A DNA stretch of 64,000 bases from UBA6623 sp965217195 (GCA_965217195.1 CBDCHL010000004.1:310001-374000), one strand, 5' to 3'. Shown: positions 35,312 through 44,096, counted from the first letter of the stretch. The notes: generated by a model from the letters alone, not told the origin. Translations and numbers: made by a program.

Positions 35312-35497
35312 GATTGTGTTTCTCCCCTACCCCTCCCCAAACGGCACGAACGGCTTCCCACAAGGATAGAACAGGTTTTCGTTGCTTTGTTTTGTTACAA
35401 CCATTGCTTCGGCGACGTTGCTACTCTGAGTCGCTGGACTGGGCGGTTCCGTCTACGCAATACTATTCGTTTACCCGACAACATTTGGAGGAGAACC

Positions 35498-36157
35498 ATG
35501 TCATTACACATAGGCGACGAAGTTCCCAACTTCACAGCGGAAACCACCGAAGGCACGATCCAGTTTCATGATTGGATCGGCGACGGCTGGGCCGTCCTGT
35601 TTTCACACCCCAAGGATTTCACCCCCGTCTGCACAACCGAGCTCGGCTACGTTGCCGGCCTGGGCCCGGAGTTCGCCAAGCGCAACTGCAAGGTAATCGG
35701 CCTTAGCGTCGATTCGGTCGAAGATCACGCTGGGTGGTCCAAGGACATCGAGGAAACCCAGGGTCATGCGGTCAACTACCCACTCATCGGCGATACCAAT
35801 CTCGCCGTAGCGAAGCTCTTCGATATGATTCATCCCAACGCCACAGGTTCCGCCAAGGGCCGAACCGCCGCCGACAACGCCACCGTCCGCTCGGTGTTCG
35901 TGATCGGTCCCGACAAGAAGATCAAGCTGATGATCACCTACCCGATGACCACCGGCCGAAACTTCGACGAAGTGTTGCGCGTGATTGATTCGATGCAGCT
36001 GACCGCGAAGCACAAAGTCGCCACGCCCGTCAACTGGAAGCAAGGCGAAGACGTCATCATCGTTCCCGCCGTCTCCAACGACGAAGCCAAGGAAAAGTAT
36101 CCCGACGGCTGGAAATCACCCAAGCCCTATTTAAGGATCGTTCCCCAGCCGAACTAG
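35498..36157 (+). CDS. 1-Cys peroxiredoxin (Prx6 type)
   Basis: A 219-residue cytoplasmic peroxidase reducing H2O2 and organic peroxides. The peroxidatic Cys lies in HPKDFTPVCTTELG near residue 46; the only other Cys (KRNCKVIG) is not at a resolving position. The long C-terminal domain (VNWKQGEDVIIVPAVSN...YPDGWKSPKPYLRIVPQP) is specific to Prx6/AhpC-like 1-Cys enzymes. GGAGGAG lies 5 bp before the ATG. The same frame stays open far upstream only because it mirrors the antisense M81 gene. Expression may respond to oxidative stress, but no OxyR-type site was identified. Confidence 0.95.
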   Translation: MSLHIGDEVPNFTAETTEGTIQFHDWIGDGWAVLFSHPKDFTPVCTTELGYVAGLGPEFAKRNCKVIGLSVDSVEDHAGWSKDIEETQGHAVNYPLIGDTNLAVAKLFDMIHPNATGSAKGRTAADNATVRSVFVIGPDKKIKLMITYPMTTGRNFDEVLRVIDSMQLTAKHKVATPVNWKQGEDVIIVPAVSNDEAKEKYPDGWKSPKPYLRIVPQPN

Positions 36158-36216
36158 TCGGCAAGCGCGACTCTCCCTGTCGGGCAGTCATTCCAACTCA
36201 AGGTCCAGAGAGAGTC

Positions 36217-36440
36217 AGTTTTTGCGAGGCCGCGGAAACTCCGCGATCTTACGATAGACCGGCCCCGCCTCCGTCACCGTGCTCTCAAACAACACGAACT
36301 GATCCGGTGAGATCATACCGAACTCGCGGCTCGGCAAATCCTCGATAGCCCGGTAAAGATCGTCCGAGGAATGCACTTCGATTGCGCAAAGGCGGACTCC
36401 TCCGAAAATAGCCTTGCAAGTGTAGGGTGTATTACGCCGA
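36217..36440 (-). pseudogene. 3' remnant of an unknown gene, truncated at repeat A
   Basis: The minus strand reads a protein-like tail (CKAIFGGVRLCAIEVHSSDD, then YRAIEDLPSREFGMISPDQF, ending EFPRPRKN and a TGA at 36217). No start codon precedes it before the sequence merges into repeat A copy 3. About 65-70 codons are left. It looks as if the 5' part was replaced by the repeat. Family not recognised. Confidence 0.4.
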
Positions 36441-36446
36441 GGGCTG

Positions 36447-36555
36447 GCGAGATCGCGAATACCTTGAGCCGCGAAGCGGCGGCAGGAGCCTTAGCCCAGG
36501 GTGGAGCCAAAGGCGGAACCCTGGGTAGACACCCCACCCAAGAGGAGCCCTGAAA
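36447..36555 (+). repeat. Dispersed repeat A, copy 3
   Basis: GCGAGATCGCGAATACCTTG, then AGCCGCGAAGCGGCGGCAGG, then CCCAGGGTGGAGCC...GGCGGAACCCTGGG and GGAGCCCTGAAAAT. It abuts the gene remnant at 36217-36440. Confidence 0.8.
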
Positions 36556-36657
36556 ATGTTGCCATATGGCACACCGGTCGGGGTCTTTCGGGCGTTGTGA
36601 AGCGCTGGGGCTCTGCCCCAGACCCCGAGGTTGATCGCCTTACGGCCGAGATGTTCC

Positions 36658-36786
36658 CGCCCCCGACGGGGGCGTGGAAAGTAGCCCCGGGCGCAAGCCC
36701 GGGGACCCGTACCCTTTTCCCCGACGAGCCTCGGATGGGGCGTAGGAGCAATAGTTCGATCGAACATCGACCCATTGAAACACTGC
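36658..36786 (+). repeat. Dispersed repeat B, copy 2
   Basis: Hairpin GCCCCGGGCGCAAGCCCGGGG, then GATGGGGCGTAGGAGCAATA and GTTCGATCGAAC, in the same order and spacing as the copy at 24888. It is followed at 36814-36863 by an isolated 3' end of repeat A (GGGCGGCAGGAACG...CCCATTTTCATGG). Confidence 0.65.
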
Positions 36787-36925
36787 ATCCGTCCCATACT
36801 ATGGCAAGAAGGCAAAGGGCGGCAGGAACGCCTTCGCCCCATTTTCATGGCGGTACCATGATCCCCAAGGCCCTTGGCCGGGAGCTGCTGGACAGGCAGG
36901 GTAGAATAGGGACAAGAGGAGACCC

Positions 36926-37015
36926 ATGGGGGCTAAGAAGCTTCCGGCAATCGATAGCGGCCCCGATGCCGGTCACTTGGCGCAGCGTACTGGGGATGAT
37001 CCGTCGCGCGAGTAG
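36926..37015 (+). CDS. Possible very small ORF with downstream open frame
   Basis: ATG at 36926 follows GAGGAG by 4 bp and encodes 29 residues up to a TAG. The same frame stays open after the TAG for about 60 more codons of hydrophilic sequence. It could be a decayed small gene. No family; the only argument is the ribosome site. Confidence 0.2.
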   Translation: MGAKKLPAIDSGPDAGHLAQRTGDDPSRE

Positions 37016-37196
37016 GCCAAGGAAGCCGAGCGAAGTTCAACCAGTGAGCCTGTATCCTCGGAACACGGCGGTCGGCCCGACCAAGCCGCGCGCGAGGAGC
37101 CGGCTGAGATCGCCCAAGGGAACGGACGACCGGATCATCGGCCACGACGATCGCGGTCTGCCTCGCTAAGCTTGTTGGTTTTCCGGACGCGGGAGG

Positions 37197-38417
37197 TCAC
37201 TTCGCCACGCGGTTCTCGTACCAAACCACGTTCTCGCTGTTTTGCCCGGCGATGAGCACGTCGAGGTCGCCGTCGGCATCCATGTCGACGAGCCGGATGT
37301 CGTAGCCGGCTTGGTCTTCGTGGATGATGTGCGTCGTGAAGCCGCCTCGACCGTCGTTCTCGAACCAGGCGGCCGTAAAGTCATCCTTGGCGCAGGTGAC
37401 TGCGTCAATATCGCCATCTTGATCGATGTCGCCGACCGCTAAGTCGTGAGGACCCGTAAGGTCGGCATTGATCTCGTGCAGCGTGAAGTCGGGGGCCTCG
37501 AACCACAGCACTCCCCTACCGTGGCCGCGAGTCGCAATGAAGTCCATGCGTCCATCGCCGTTGACCTCGGCCATGAGGATGTTCGTCGCACCCTCCTGCT
37601 CGGTCGCCAGCATGTGCTTCGTCCAAGGCAAGCTGCCGTCGGCGGGCTGCTCCCACCAGGCGAACCAATTGCCGTCAGGGGGAATCTTGGCGGCGGAAGC
37701 CGCATCGGTCGTGCCGTCTCCATTGACGTCGCCGAGACCGAGATAGTGGCTCAGTCCGGGCGCGTCTTTGTCGGCGAAGACATGGCGGTCCCACCGCTCG
37801 GCCTCACGCGGGTTCGGGGGGACCCTCCACCAGACCAACGACTCCGGATAGGGCGTATCGACCGGTTGAGCGCTGTTGCCGGCAAGATCCGGCTTACCAT
37901 CGCCGTCGATGTCTCCAGCGATGAGCCCGTGCGTACCGTTCACGGCGTCGTCGACCAGATGGAACGGCCACGCCTCCTCGGTCGGCTCATCCGGCCGCTC
38001 GAGCCAAAAGATGGGTCCGGGGCTGTAGAAGGCGCCGATGAAATCAGGGTCTCCGTCGCCATCCACATCCATGATTTCACTGTGAATCAGCGTGCGCGAT
38101 GATTCGTCCGCGGCGATCACAACCTCGCTCCAATCGGGAGCGACGTACAGACGAGTCTTGCCGTCTCCGTCGCTGATCACGTCCGGCAATCCGTCGCCGC
38201 TAAAGTCGGCCGCGACCACCGTCATGCTCTGATAGCCTTCGGCCACGACGTGGCGCGGCCAAGACGGGTTCTCTTGGGCGTTGCGAGCCGGCGAAGCTGA
38301 CTCGATCTCCCGCGGCGAGCACCCAAACAGTATCGCGGAGACGGCGAGCAGGCAGAGGCAATGGGGCCGGCGGTTGAGAACCGTGTTTGTCGAGGACAAG
38401 GGTTTCTCCGAGACCAT
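37197..38417 (-). CDS. FG-GAP / VCBS-repeat lipoprotein (seven-bladed beta-propeller)
   Basis: Starting at the ATG at 38417 gives 406 residues with a lipoprotein signal ending LLAVSAILFGC (lipobox Cys near residue 34); the frame extends 31 codons upstream without signal features. Seven calcium-binding loops are visible (DFSGDGLPD, DVDGDGDPD, DIDGDGKPD, DVNGDGTTD, EVNGDGRMD, DIDQDGDID, DMDADGDLD), one per propeller blade, each followed by an aromatic-rich WFE/VWWR strand. It is probably anchored to the membrane and faces outward, with a binding or scaffold role. It is divergent in content from its neighbours, with no operon partner. Confidence 0.9.
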   Translation of the reverse strand: MVSEKPLSSTNTVLNRRPHCLCLLAVSAILFGCSPREIESASPARNAQENPSWPRHVVAEGYQSMTVVAADFSGDGLPDVISDGDGKTRLYVAPDWSEVVIAADESSRTLIHSEIMDVDGDGDPDFIGAFYSPGPIFWLERPDEPTEEAWPFHLVDDAVNGTHGLIAGDIDGDGKPDLAGNSAQPVDTPYPESLVWWRVPPNPREAERWDRHVFADKDAPGLSHYLGLGDVNGDGTTDAASAAKIPPDGNWFAWWEQPADGSLPWTKHMLATEQEGATNILMAEVNGDGRMDFIATRGHGRGVLWFEAPDFTLHEINADLTGPHDLAVGDIDQDGDIDAVTCAKDDFTAAWFENDGRGGFTTHIIHEDQAGYDIRLVDMDADGDLDVLIAGQNSENVVWYENRVAK

Positions 38418-38510
38418 GGTTGACCACACAAAGATACCACGCCGTCCAACGCCCGGGGCGTGTATCAATCTAAACGATTCTCGGACGGTTCCGACACCGC
38501 CGCGGGGCAC

Positions 38511-38540
38511 AAAAAAGAGGGGGGCGCTGCCGCCCCCCTC
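38511..38540 (-). terminator. Intrinsic terminator after the 38567 gene
   Basis: GAGGGGGGCG / CGCCCCCCTC form a perfect 10-bp stem with a 4-nt loop (38517-38540), followed on the minus strand by TTTTTT. It lies 27 bp past the stop of the minus-strand gene. Confidence 0.9.
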
Positions 38541-38566
38541 GTCGTTAGGTTGAACTTGTTTCGACC

Positions 38567-39874
38567 TTATTGGTCAAGCTTCTCAGGCAGTTCGCGTGCA
38601 CCGTCGTCGTCGAACTCCAGAAGTAGCGCCAGATAGCCCTGCGCCAGTGTCGGCACCGACCCAAAACCGTCGGTGATGAACGCATAGCCATGGCCGTACT
38701 GGAAGTCGCACACCACGATGATGTAGCCCTGGAACTCAAACGCCGGATCCACATCCTGCGCCGCATTGCCGCTCGACAGCAGCCAAATCAGCTGCTCGCC
38801 CGCGCCAATTACCGACGTCGGATCGGTGGGAGGCGCCGCCCCGCCACCAGTCGTGCTGCCGTGGTAGTGAATCTCGCAAGCGCCGTCTTGCGGTTGCGTC
38901 CCCAGCCAGTCTTCCGACGTGTTGGCAACCACCAGCCCCGTATCAAACCCTGCTTGGTTCGTCACATACGGGAACAGAATCGTCGACGTACACTTGATGA
39001 CCGTGACGATGTTCTCCGGATCCGATCCGGTGCCGTCGAGGAACCGCGGTCGCGGCTCTTCGTCCTCGGTCGACGTTCCCACCGTGCTCAATGGCGCGAA
39101 GCTCACCGACAGCTGACCGGTACCCGGTGCGGGCAGGTCGTTCTCGGTGTCGGGCGTCCAGCAAGCCCACACTTCAACCGTGCAGTCTTCACTCGCGGTC
39201 GTGAGGTCGTCCAGCACTTCGTAGCCGATCCAACCCGATCCGCCGCTGAGGTCAACCTCTACGGCCCCATCAAGACAATCGTCGACATCACTGATCGGGG
39301 CAGCCCCGTCGCAATTGTCACCGTTGACGTCGCAATCCACCGCGTCCAAAACGAGATGGTCGCTGTCCTCGAGGCCCTCGGTACAGTCGGGATCGTCTTC
39401 CACGCCGATCCGCACGCCTTCAGGAATGTTGAAGAACGTGAACAGGAAGTGCGTCGACTGCGTCGCGCCACCAATGTCGGAGCCGTGATAACCGGCTTCA
39501 ACCTGAATGCCGGCCGAGATCGTGAAGCTCGGCACGCCGATCGTCTTGAATGCGGTCGGGAAGCCTTCGTTGAGTATGACCTCGCCGTGGCCGCCCACGT
39601 CCTCACATTGCAGACCGGAAGCAACCGTTTCCGTGCTGACGGTCAGGCCGCGCAGCGGAAGACCGACGTTGAACTGGTTCTGGTCGACCGAAATCGCGCT
39701 CTCCCCGGTGATCACCAGGTCGGCTTGCACCTGCGTGAAGGCGGGAGCGTTCTCATCCGGTACGCCCAGCATCGAAGCATTCACCCGAATGCTGGTGAGG
39801 CGTAGGCTCGTCTCCGGCTCGTTGTCGCCGGTGGAACCGTCAGGGACCGGGAAACTCGGAACCGTTGCGGGCAT
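38567..39874 (-). CDS. Hypothetical beta-rich protein, possibly 5'-truncated
   Basis: A 435-residue, very acidic protein (many Asp/Glu, few Lys). The C-terminal 130 residues form a recognisable module (ILFPYVTNQAGFDTGLVVAN, then GACEIHYHG, FQGYIIVVCDFQYGHGYAFI) found at the ends of secreted proteins I have seen in Acidobacteria-type genomes. Paired Cys residues suggest disulfides outside the cytoplasm, yet the frame begins MPATVPSFPVPDGSTGD without a signal peptide, and an in-frame TAG sits two codons before the ATG. The N-terminus may therefore have been lost next to the inverted repeat at 39972-40133. It is followed by a strong terminator. Function unknown. Confidence 0.7.
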   Translation of the reverse strand: MPATVPSFPVPDGSTGDNEPETSLRLTSIRVNASMLGVPDENAPAFTQVQADLVITGESAISVDQNQFNVGLPLRGLTVSTETVASGLQCEDVGGHGEVILNEGFPTAFKTIGVPSFTISAGIQVEAGYHGSDIGGATQSTHFLFTFFNIPEGVRIGVEDDPDCTEGLEDSDHLVLDAVDCDVNGDNCDGAAPISDVDDCLDGAVEVDLSGGSGWIGYEVLDDLTTASEDCTVEVWACWTPDTENDLPAPGTGQLSVSFAPLSTVGTSTEDEEPRPRFLDGTGSDPENIVTVIKCTSTILFPYVTNQAGFDTGLVVANTSEDWLGTQPQDGACEIHYHGSTTGGGAAPPTDPTSVIGAGEQLIWLLSSGNAAQDVDPAFEFQGYIIVVCDFQYGHGYAFITDGFGSVPTLAQGYLALLLEFDDDGARELPEKLDQ

Positions 39875-39971
39875 GGTCTAAAGGGTCTAGTACCTAACCC
39901 CGCCGAAGTTCGTCGCTCCACCGCACCTCTAGTTCTACTCCGGTCCGTCCGTGTACCCAATTCAGAACGTG

Positions 39972-40133
39972 GATCCAGAGCCCAGAGCGAAAGCGACGGG
40001 CCAAGGGGACATCGGTTCGAGTAGGCGGAAGACGGAAGACTGTGAAATGCGCGACAGTTCGAGCAGACGAGGTGCTGAAGCGCCTTGCGGTTGCCGGCCC
40101 TTGGCCCGTCGCTTTCGCTCTGGGCTCTGGATC
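39972..40133. repeat. Perfect 36-bp inverted repeat with 90-bp spacer
   Basis: The arm at 39972-40007 (starting GATCCAGAGCCCAGAGCGAA) is the exact reverse complement of 40098-40133, and weaker pairing continues outward (CAATTCA on both sides). It sits in the 467-bp gap between the 38567 gene and gspD. It could be a MITE-like element, a long RNA stem or a deletion scar. Confidence 0.85.
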
Positions 40134-40341
40134 TATGCTGTGAATTGTGTATGCCGGCGCAAAAGTGGAAGGGCCTACGTTTTCACAGCACCTGACGTGC
40201 GCGGCTCGGTTTGCCGTGCCGAAACCGACGCGAGAGTCATCGCCACTTGGTAAGAAACGGAGATCCGAGCGCCCCTGGTCAAGATTAAAGGACACCACGA
40301 CGAGCCCGGGGTCGCGCGAACGAAATTTCGAATGTTTTTGG

Positions 40342-42807
40342 CTAGAACCTGCTTTGTCCCTTGCGGATCAGACGTCGCAAGGAACGCAGTTTCGATTGCA
40401 ACTCTTCACTGGCGGAGATGATCTCGTTCTCGTCGTAGATGACACGAGGAGTCATCAGGATGACCAGTTCGGTCTTCGAGCGCGAGACGCTGGTGGAACC
40501 GAAAGCGGCGCCGATGAAAGGAATGTCGCCCAAGAAGGGCACGCGGCTGCGCTGGTAGATGTCGGTCTCCTGGATAATGCCGGCGATGGCGACCGTCGTG
40601 CCGTCTTCGACCGTAATTTGGGTGGAAACGTTGCGGCGATCGATCGACGGTGATTGAATGGCGCCGGTCGGAGCGAGCGGGTTGCTCACTTCCTGATCGA
40701 TGAAAAGCGTGACGATGCCGGAGGCGTTGATGCGCGGGGTGATGGAAAGCGAAACGCCGGTTTGAACGTTCTGGATGGTGTTGGCGAACAGAGAGTCGCC
40801 TCCGACTTGGGCGCCGGCCGCCAAGCCCTGGCTGGCGAGAGTCGGTACGGATTGGCCGACCGTGATGGTGGCCGCGATGTTGTCGGTGGCGATGATGGAC
40901 GGGGCCGAAATGACCTTCGTGCGGCCGTCGTCCTTGCTGGCGACGAGAAAGGCGGCCAGCTCGCGGGTGTTGCCGATCAGAGCGCCGATCGTAAGGCTGG
41001 TGCGGCCAAGGGAATCGAAACCGCCGGTCAGTTTGCGTTCCGTATCGCCCGTGCGGGTGCGCAAAAAGGCGGAGACACCGTTGGTCAATGCGCCCGTGAG
41101 CGACACTTCGTAAATCTGGGCGTCGATCAGTACTTGGCGCGGCGGGAAGTCCAGCTGTTCGAGGGTGCGCCGGATGACTTCCCATTCTTGCGGTGTGGAT
41201 TGGACAACGATCAGATTGTTGACCATATCGGGTACGATGCGAATTCCTCGGGCCGTTTGGGCACTCGGGTCGATGCCCGTGGTTTCGCCGAGCAGCGCGC
41301 CGGTTTGGTCGCCCGCTAGTCCGGGATCGATGCCTGGCGCGATCGGCATGGAGCCGTATTGGCCCGGAAGCTGAATGATTCCACCTCCGCCGAACCCGCC
41401 TCCACCTCGACCGCCGAACCCACCACGGCCCCCCATCCGGCCGCCACCGTAGCGCCCGCCGCCGTAACCGCCGCCGCCGTAGCCGCCGCCGCCATAGCCG
41501 CCCATGCCGTAACCGCCACCACCGTAACCACCGCCACCGTAACCACCGCCACCGTAACCACCGCCGCCGTAGCCGCCGCCGCCGTAGCCGCCCATGCCGT
41601 AACCGCCACCGTAGCGCCCGCCGTACCCTCCATAGCCGCCGCCGTAGCCATAACCGTAGAGCGACATGAGGGTGCCGGCCAGGTTTGTCGCCAAGCCGTA
41701 TTGGACGCGGTAGATGAAGTTCTGGATGCCCCCGGTCGTCGTCGCAGTGTCCAGTTTGTCAACCCACTTTTCGACTTCCTTGAACATGCTGGGGTTGGCG
41801 CTGACGACGAGAATGGCGTTGATGCGCTGGATGGGGACGAATCTGACGGCGGAAGTCTCCTCGGACGTCGAAAACGCGGAGAAGATGTTTTGCAGCTCCT
41901 GCGCCAACATGGAGGCGAGGCCGTTCTTGACCTCCAACAGACGGATGCGCTGGTCGTCGAGCTGTTCGGCGTCGAGCAAGTCAATCAGCTGCATTGTGCG
42001 GCGCATATTGCGGCTGTTATCCAAGACCAGCAGGATATTGGACGTCTCGACGACGGTGTATTTCGCCCCTTCGCCGAGAAAGGGTTCGAGCACGGCGGCG
42101 ATGTCGCCGGCGAGCGCATAGCGAAGCCGAATCGCGTTGAGGATCATCCGCTCGTCCACCGGTAGGTCGGCGGCCGCACTTGACTGGGGAGAAATCGGCA
42201 AGTGCGTGGCGTTGTCGGCCGGGACGATGCGATAAAGCGAACCCACTTTGACGGCAACAGCTCCATTGATCCGAAGAATGGTCTCGAACAGCGGGAAGAG
42301 GTCGGATCGCTGCAGGGTCCCGTAAGTGTTGATCGTGACCGTGCCGTCGGAGACTCCGGGATCGAGGATGTAGTTGATCTCGAGTTGGCGGGCAAGCAGA
42401 TCGATGACCTCGAACAGGCTCGCGCCGCGGAAGTTGCGAAATGAGATCCCCCTCGACGTGGTTTCCGCGGTGGGAGCGGGTTGGTCGGCCTGCTGCTGTT
42501 GGGCGGCGTCTTCGGTATCGTCGGGAGTATCCGGGGCTTGGTCCTGCTGGTCGGCGGGCGCCCCGGCGGCTGTCGTCGGCTGGTCGGCTTGGTTGGCGGC
42601 GGGATCGGCGGGTGAGGCTTGCGGTGAAGCATCATCGGCCGTAGCAGCGTCCGGAGCATCGGCGGCCTCTTGTTGAGAAGCCGCGTCGGCCTGGTCCGCG
42701 GCCTGCTGATCCGCTTGCTGCGCGCCAAGAGAGCCGAGCAGGCAGGCCGGCAAAACGGATAGCCAAGCTATCCGCTGGGTGGCCCGGAGAATAGAAATTG
42801 TGGTCAT
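40342..42807 (-). CDS. gspD: Type II secretion secretin GspD with Gly/Tyr-rich insertion
   Basis: An 821-residue outer-membrane secretin. The signal peptide is followed by a low-complexity Ala/Asp/Gln/Pro linker (about 30-112), an N0 domain (ISFRNFRGASLFEVIDLLAR), N1 (IRLRYALAGDIAAVLEPFLG) and N2 (IRLLEVKNGLASMLAQELQN). N3 is split by about 90 residues of GGGGY-type repeats (about 384-474). The rest of N3 (IRIVPDMVNNLIVVQSTPQE) and the secretin core follow (VPFLGDIPFIGAAFGS, TELVILMTPRVI). Family secretins are 600-750 residues; the excess is the linker and insert. It is the last gene of the T2SS operon here. The DNA of the insert is a 15-bp tandem repeat array. Confidence 0.95.
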   Translation of the reverse strand: MTTISILRATQRIAWLSVLPACLLGSLGAQQADQQAADQADAASQQEAADAPDAATADDASPQASPADPAANQADQPTTAAGAPADQQDQAPDTPDDTEDAAQQQQADQPAPTAETTSRGISFRNFRGASLFEVIDLLARQLEINYILDPGVSDGTVTINTYGTLQRSDLFPLFETILRINGAVAVKVGSLYRIVPADNATHLPISPQSSAAADLPVDERMILNAIRLRYALAGDIAAVLEPFLGEGAKYTVVETSNILLVLDNSRNMRRTMQLIDLLDAEQLDDQRIRLLEVKNGLASMLAQELQNIFSAFSTSEETSAVRFVPIQRINAILVVSANPSMFKEVEKWVDKLDTATTTGGIQNFIYRVQYGLATNLAGTLMSLYGYGYGGGYGGYGGRYGGGYGMGGYGGGGYGGGGYGGGGYGGGGYGGGGYGMGGYGGGGYGGGGYGGGRYGGGRMGGRGGFGGRGGGGFGGGGIIQLPGQYGSMPIAPGIDPGLAGDQTGALLGETTGIDPSAQTARGIRIVPDMVNNLIVVQSTPQEWEVIRRTLEQLDFPPRQVLIDAQIYEVSLTGALTNGVSAFLRTRTGDTERKLTGGFDSLGRTSLTIGALIGNTRELAAFLVASKDDGRTKVISAPSIIATDNIAATITVGQSVPTLASQGLAAGAQVGGDSLFANTIQNVQTGVSLSITPRINASGIVTLFIDQEVSNPLAPTGAIQSPSIDRRNVSTQITVEDGTTVAIAGIIQETDIYQRSRVPFLGDIPFIGAAFGSTSVSRSKTELVILMTPRVIYDENEIISASEELQSKLRSLRRLIRKGQSRF

Positions 42808-42837
42808 AGCAGCAGCTTTCGTTGTTCGATGATTAGG

Positions 42838-43320
42838 TCAGCGGTCCGATTTCTTCTTGGCCGAGACAGCTTCGGCTGATTTCGCTGTTCCGGTTTTTCC
42901 GGTTGTTCCAGACGATGCGGCCGGGGATCCCGCGGTCGGCTTGGCGGCGTGATGCGCGTCGAGCAATCCCTTTTCGAAGGCCGACAGCTCGGAGCGCTTG
43001 CGCTTCCAAATTTGCTTACCGAAAGGAGTGAGTCGGCGAAACGTAATGAGGTCACCGTTTTCCTCGACTTCGACGTAGCGGGTTCCCGCAAGCTTGTCGG
43101 TCTTCTTCGCCGGACCTCGTTTGGTCACTCCGAAAGGCGTCTTCTTGATGTACTCGCCCTCTTTGAGATCGGGCTCGGCGGCTTCCTTGCCTTGCTTGCC
43201 TTCCGGATCCCGCAATTCGGCGGCGCCGGGCGCCGCGGTTGCGACCACGAGGCCCAGTACTAGCAGGGGTGCGACCCCAAGGCGCAACTTGCGGCGGCGG
43301 ACGATCTTCTGAATCCTCAT
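42838..43320 (-). CDS. Small secreted protein of the T2SS operon with TPFG motifs
   Basis: The ATG at 43320 (GGAG 8 bp upstream) gives 160 residues; the frame extends 27 codons into gspC. A signal peptide (KLRLGVAPLLVLGLVVATAAPGAA) is followed by an acidic/basic mature region with two copies of a TPFG motif (YIKKTPFGVTKRG and RLTPFGKQIWKRKRS), then an Ala/Ser/Lys-rich tail. The preceding gspC gene ends with a third copy (RKTPFGSQHWWE). Not a named Gsp protein. Position between gspC and gspD suggests an accessory or pilotin-like role, which is inference. Confidence 0.7.
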   Translation of the reverse strand: MRIQKIVRRRKLRLGVAPLLVLGLVVATAAPGAAELRDPEGKQGKEAAEPDLKEGEYIKKTPFGVTKRGPAKKTDKLAGTRYVEVEENGDLITFRRLTPFGKQIWKRKRSELSAFEKGLLDAHHAAKPTAGSPAASSGTTGKTGTAKSAEAVSAKKKSDR

Positions 43321-43334
43321 CGTTATTCTCCAAT

Positions 43335-44096
43335 TCACTTCGGTTGGGCTTCCCACCAGTGCTGCGAGCCAAAGGGGGTCTTGCGCACGCGGCGTACCCA
43401 CCCTTCGGATTGGGTGCCGTCGGCGACGCCGTCGTTCGGGTCGGCCGCGCGGCGGCCAATCTGTCCGGTTAACGGCGGGCCGACGTAATGTTTGCTGCTG
43501 ACGCTCTTGGCCTTCTCACCGCTGAGATTCGCCGAAGTTGCGGTCTTCGCCGAACGGCGCAGTGCGGTCCGCTGAGTCCTTGTCGTCGCTGTGGGTTTTG
43601 CGCTATTCCCCTCGGCGCCGGTCAACTCGTCTTGGGCGACTTCAAACTTGCGACCGGACCACTCAAGGGTGACGTGGTCTTCCATTGCCGCGAGGAATGT
43701 GAACTCGCCGACTTTTTCTCCCACGGCCACAGGTCGCGGGTTTCCGCGGGAGGTTTCCGACATCATGGCGATCGGACCGTCACCTAGATCCATGACGCCC
43801 ACCAGCAAAGGGTATGGCGGGCGGTCGGATTTTTCTTCGACCGGCTCCTCGACTTCGATGACCGGGTTTCGGTCGGGCGAAAACAGCAGCCGATCGACGA
43901 TGGGTCGGTAGTCGGCGGGACGCAGCTTGGCAGCCTGTTCCCTCACCGGAAACTCCGGTGACTCTTTGGCGGTCGCGGCGCCGAGAAGGGCCGCTCTGCG
44001 TTCACCGGCTTCTTGGATGCGACTCACCAGCTCCGCCGCCGCGAGCAGGATGATCACACCCAAGGCGATGTTGAGGGCTAGGAGTTTCCGCTTCAT
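43335..44096 (-). CDS. gspC: GspC-like inner-membrane T2SS protein
   Basis: A 253-residue bitopic protein: one membrane helix at about 6-24, a periplasmic linker, then a homology-region domain (LLVGVMDLGDGPIAMMSETS, VAVGEKVGEFTFLAAMEDHV, VTLEWSGRKFEV) as in GspC/PilP, which touches the secretin N0 domain. There is no PDZ or coiled-coil domain; instead a basic Ser/Thr/Lys-rich tail ends in the TPFG motif shared with the next gene. It overlaps the gspM start by 4 bp (ATGA). The gene name is given by position and domain, not by full-length similarity. Confidence 0.75.
   Translation of the reverse strand: MKRKLLALNIALGVIILLAAAELVSRIQEAGERRAALLGAATAKESPEFPVREQAAKLRPADYRPIVDRLLFSPDRNPVIEVEEPVEEKSDRPPYPLLVGVMDLGDGPIAMMSETSRGNPRPVAVGEKVGEFTFLAAMEDHVTLEWSGRKFEVAQDELTGAEGNSAKPTATTRTQRTALRRSAKTATSANLSGEKAKSVSSKHYVGPPLTGQIGRRAADPNDGVADGTQSEGWVRRVRKTPFGSQHWWEAQPK

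Noticed and set aside
33725..35497. Very long plus-strand frame (to 36157) suggesting an 810-residue protein
   Set aside because: Only the last 219 codons are a peroxiredoxin with its own ribosome site; the rest is the mirror of the antisense M81 gene and has no family features.
41385..41660. Regular 15-bp repeats resembling a CRISPR-like array
   Set aside because: Units are contiguous with no spacers and encode the GGGGY segment of gspD in frame.
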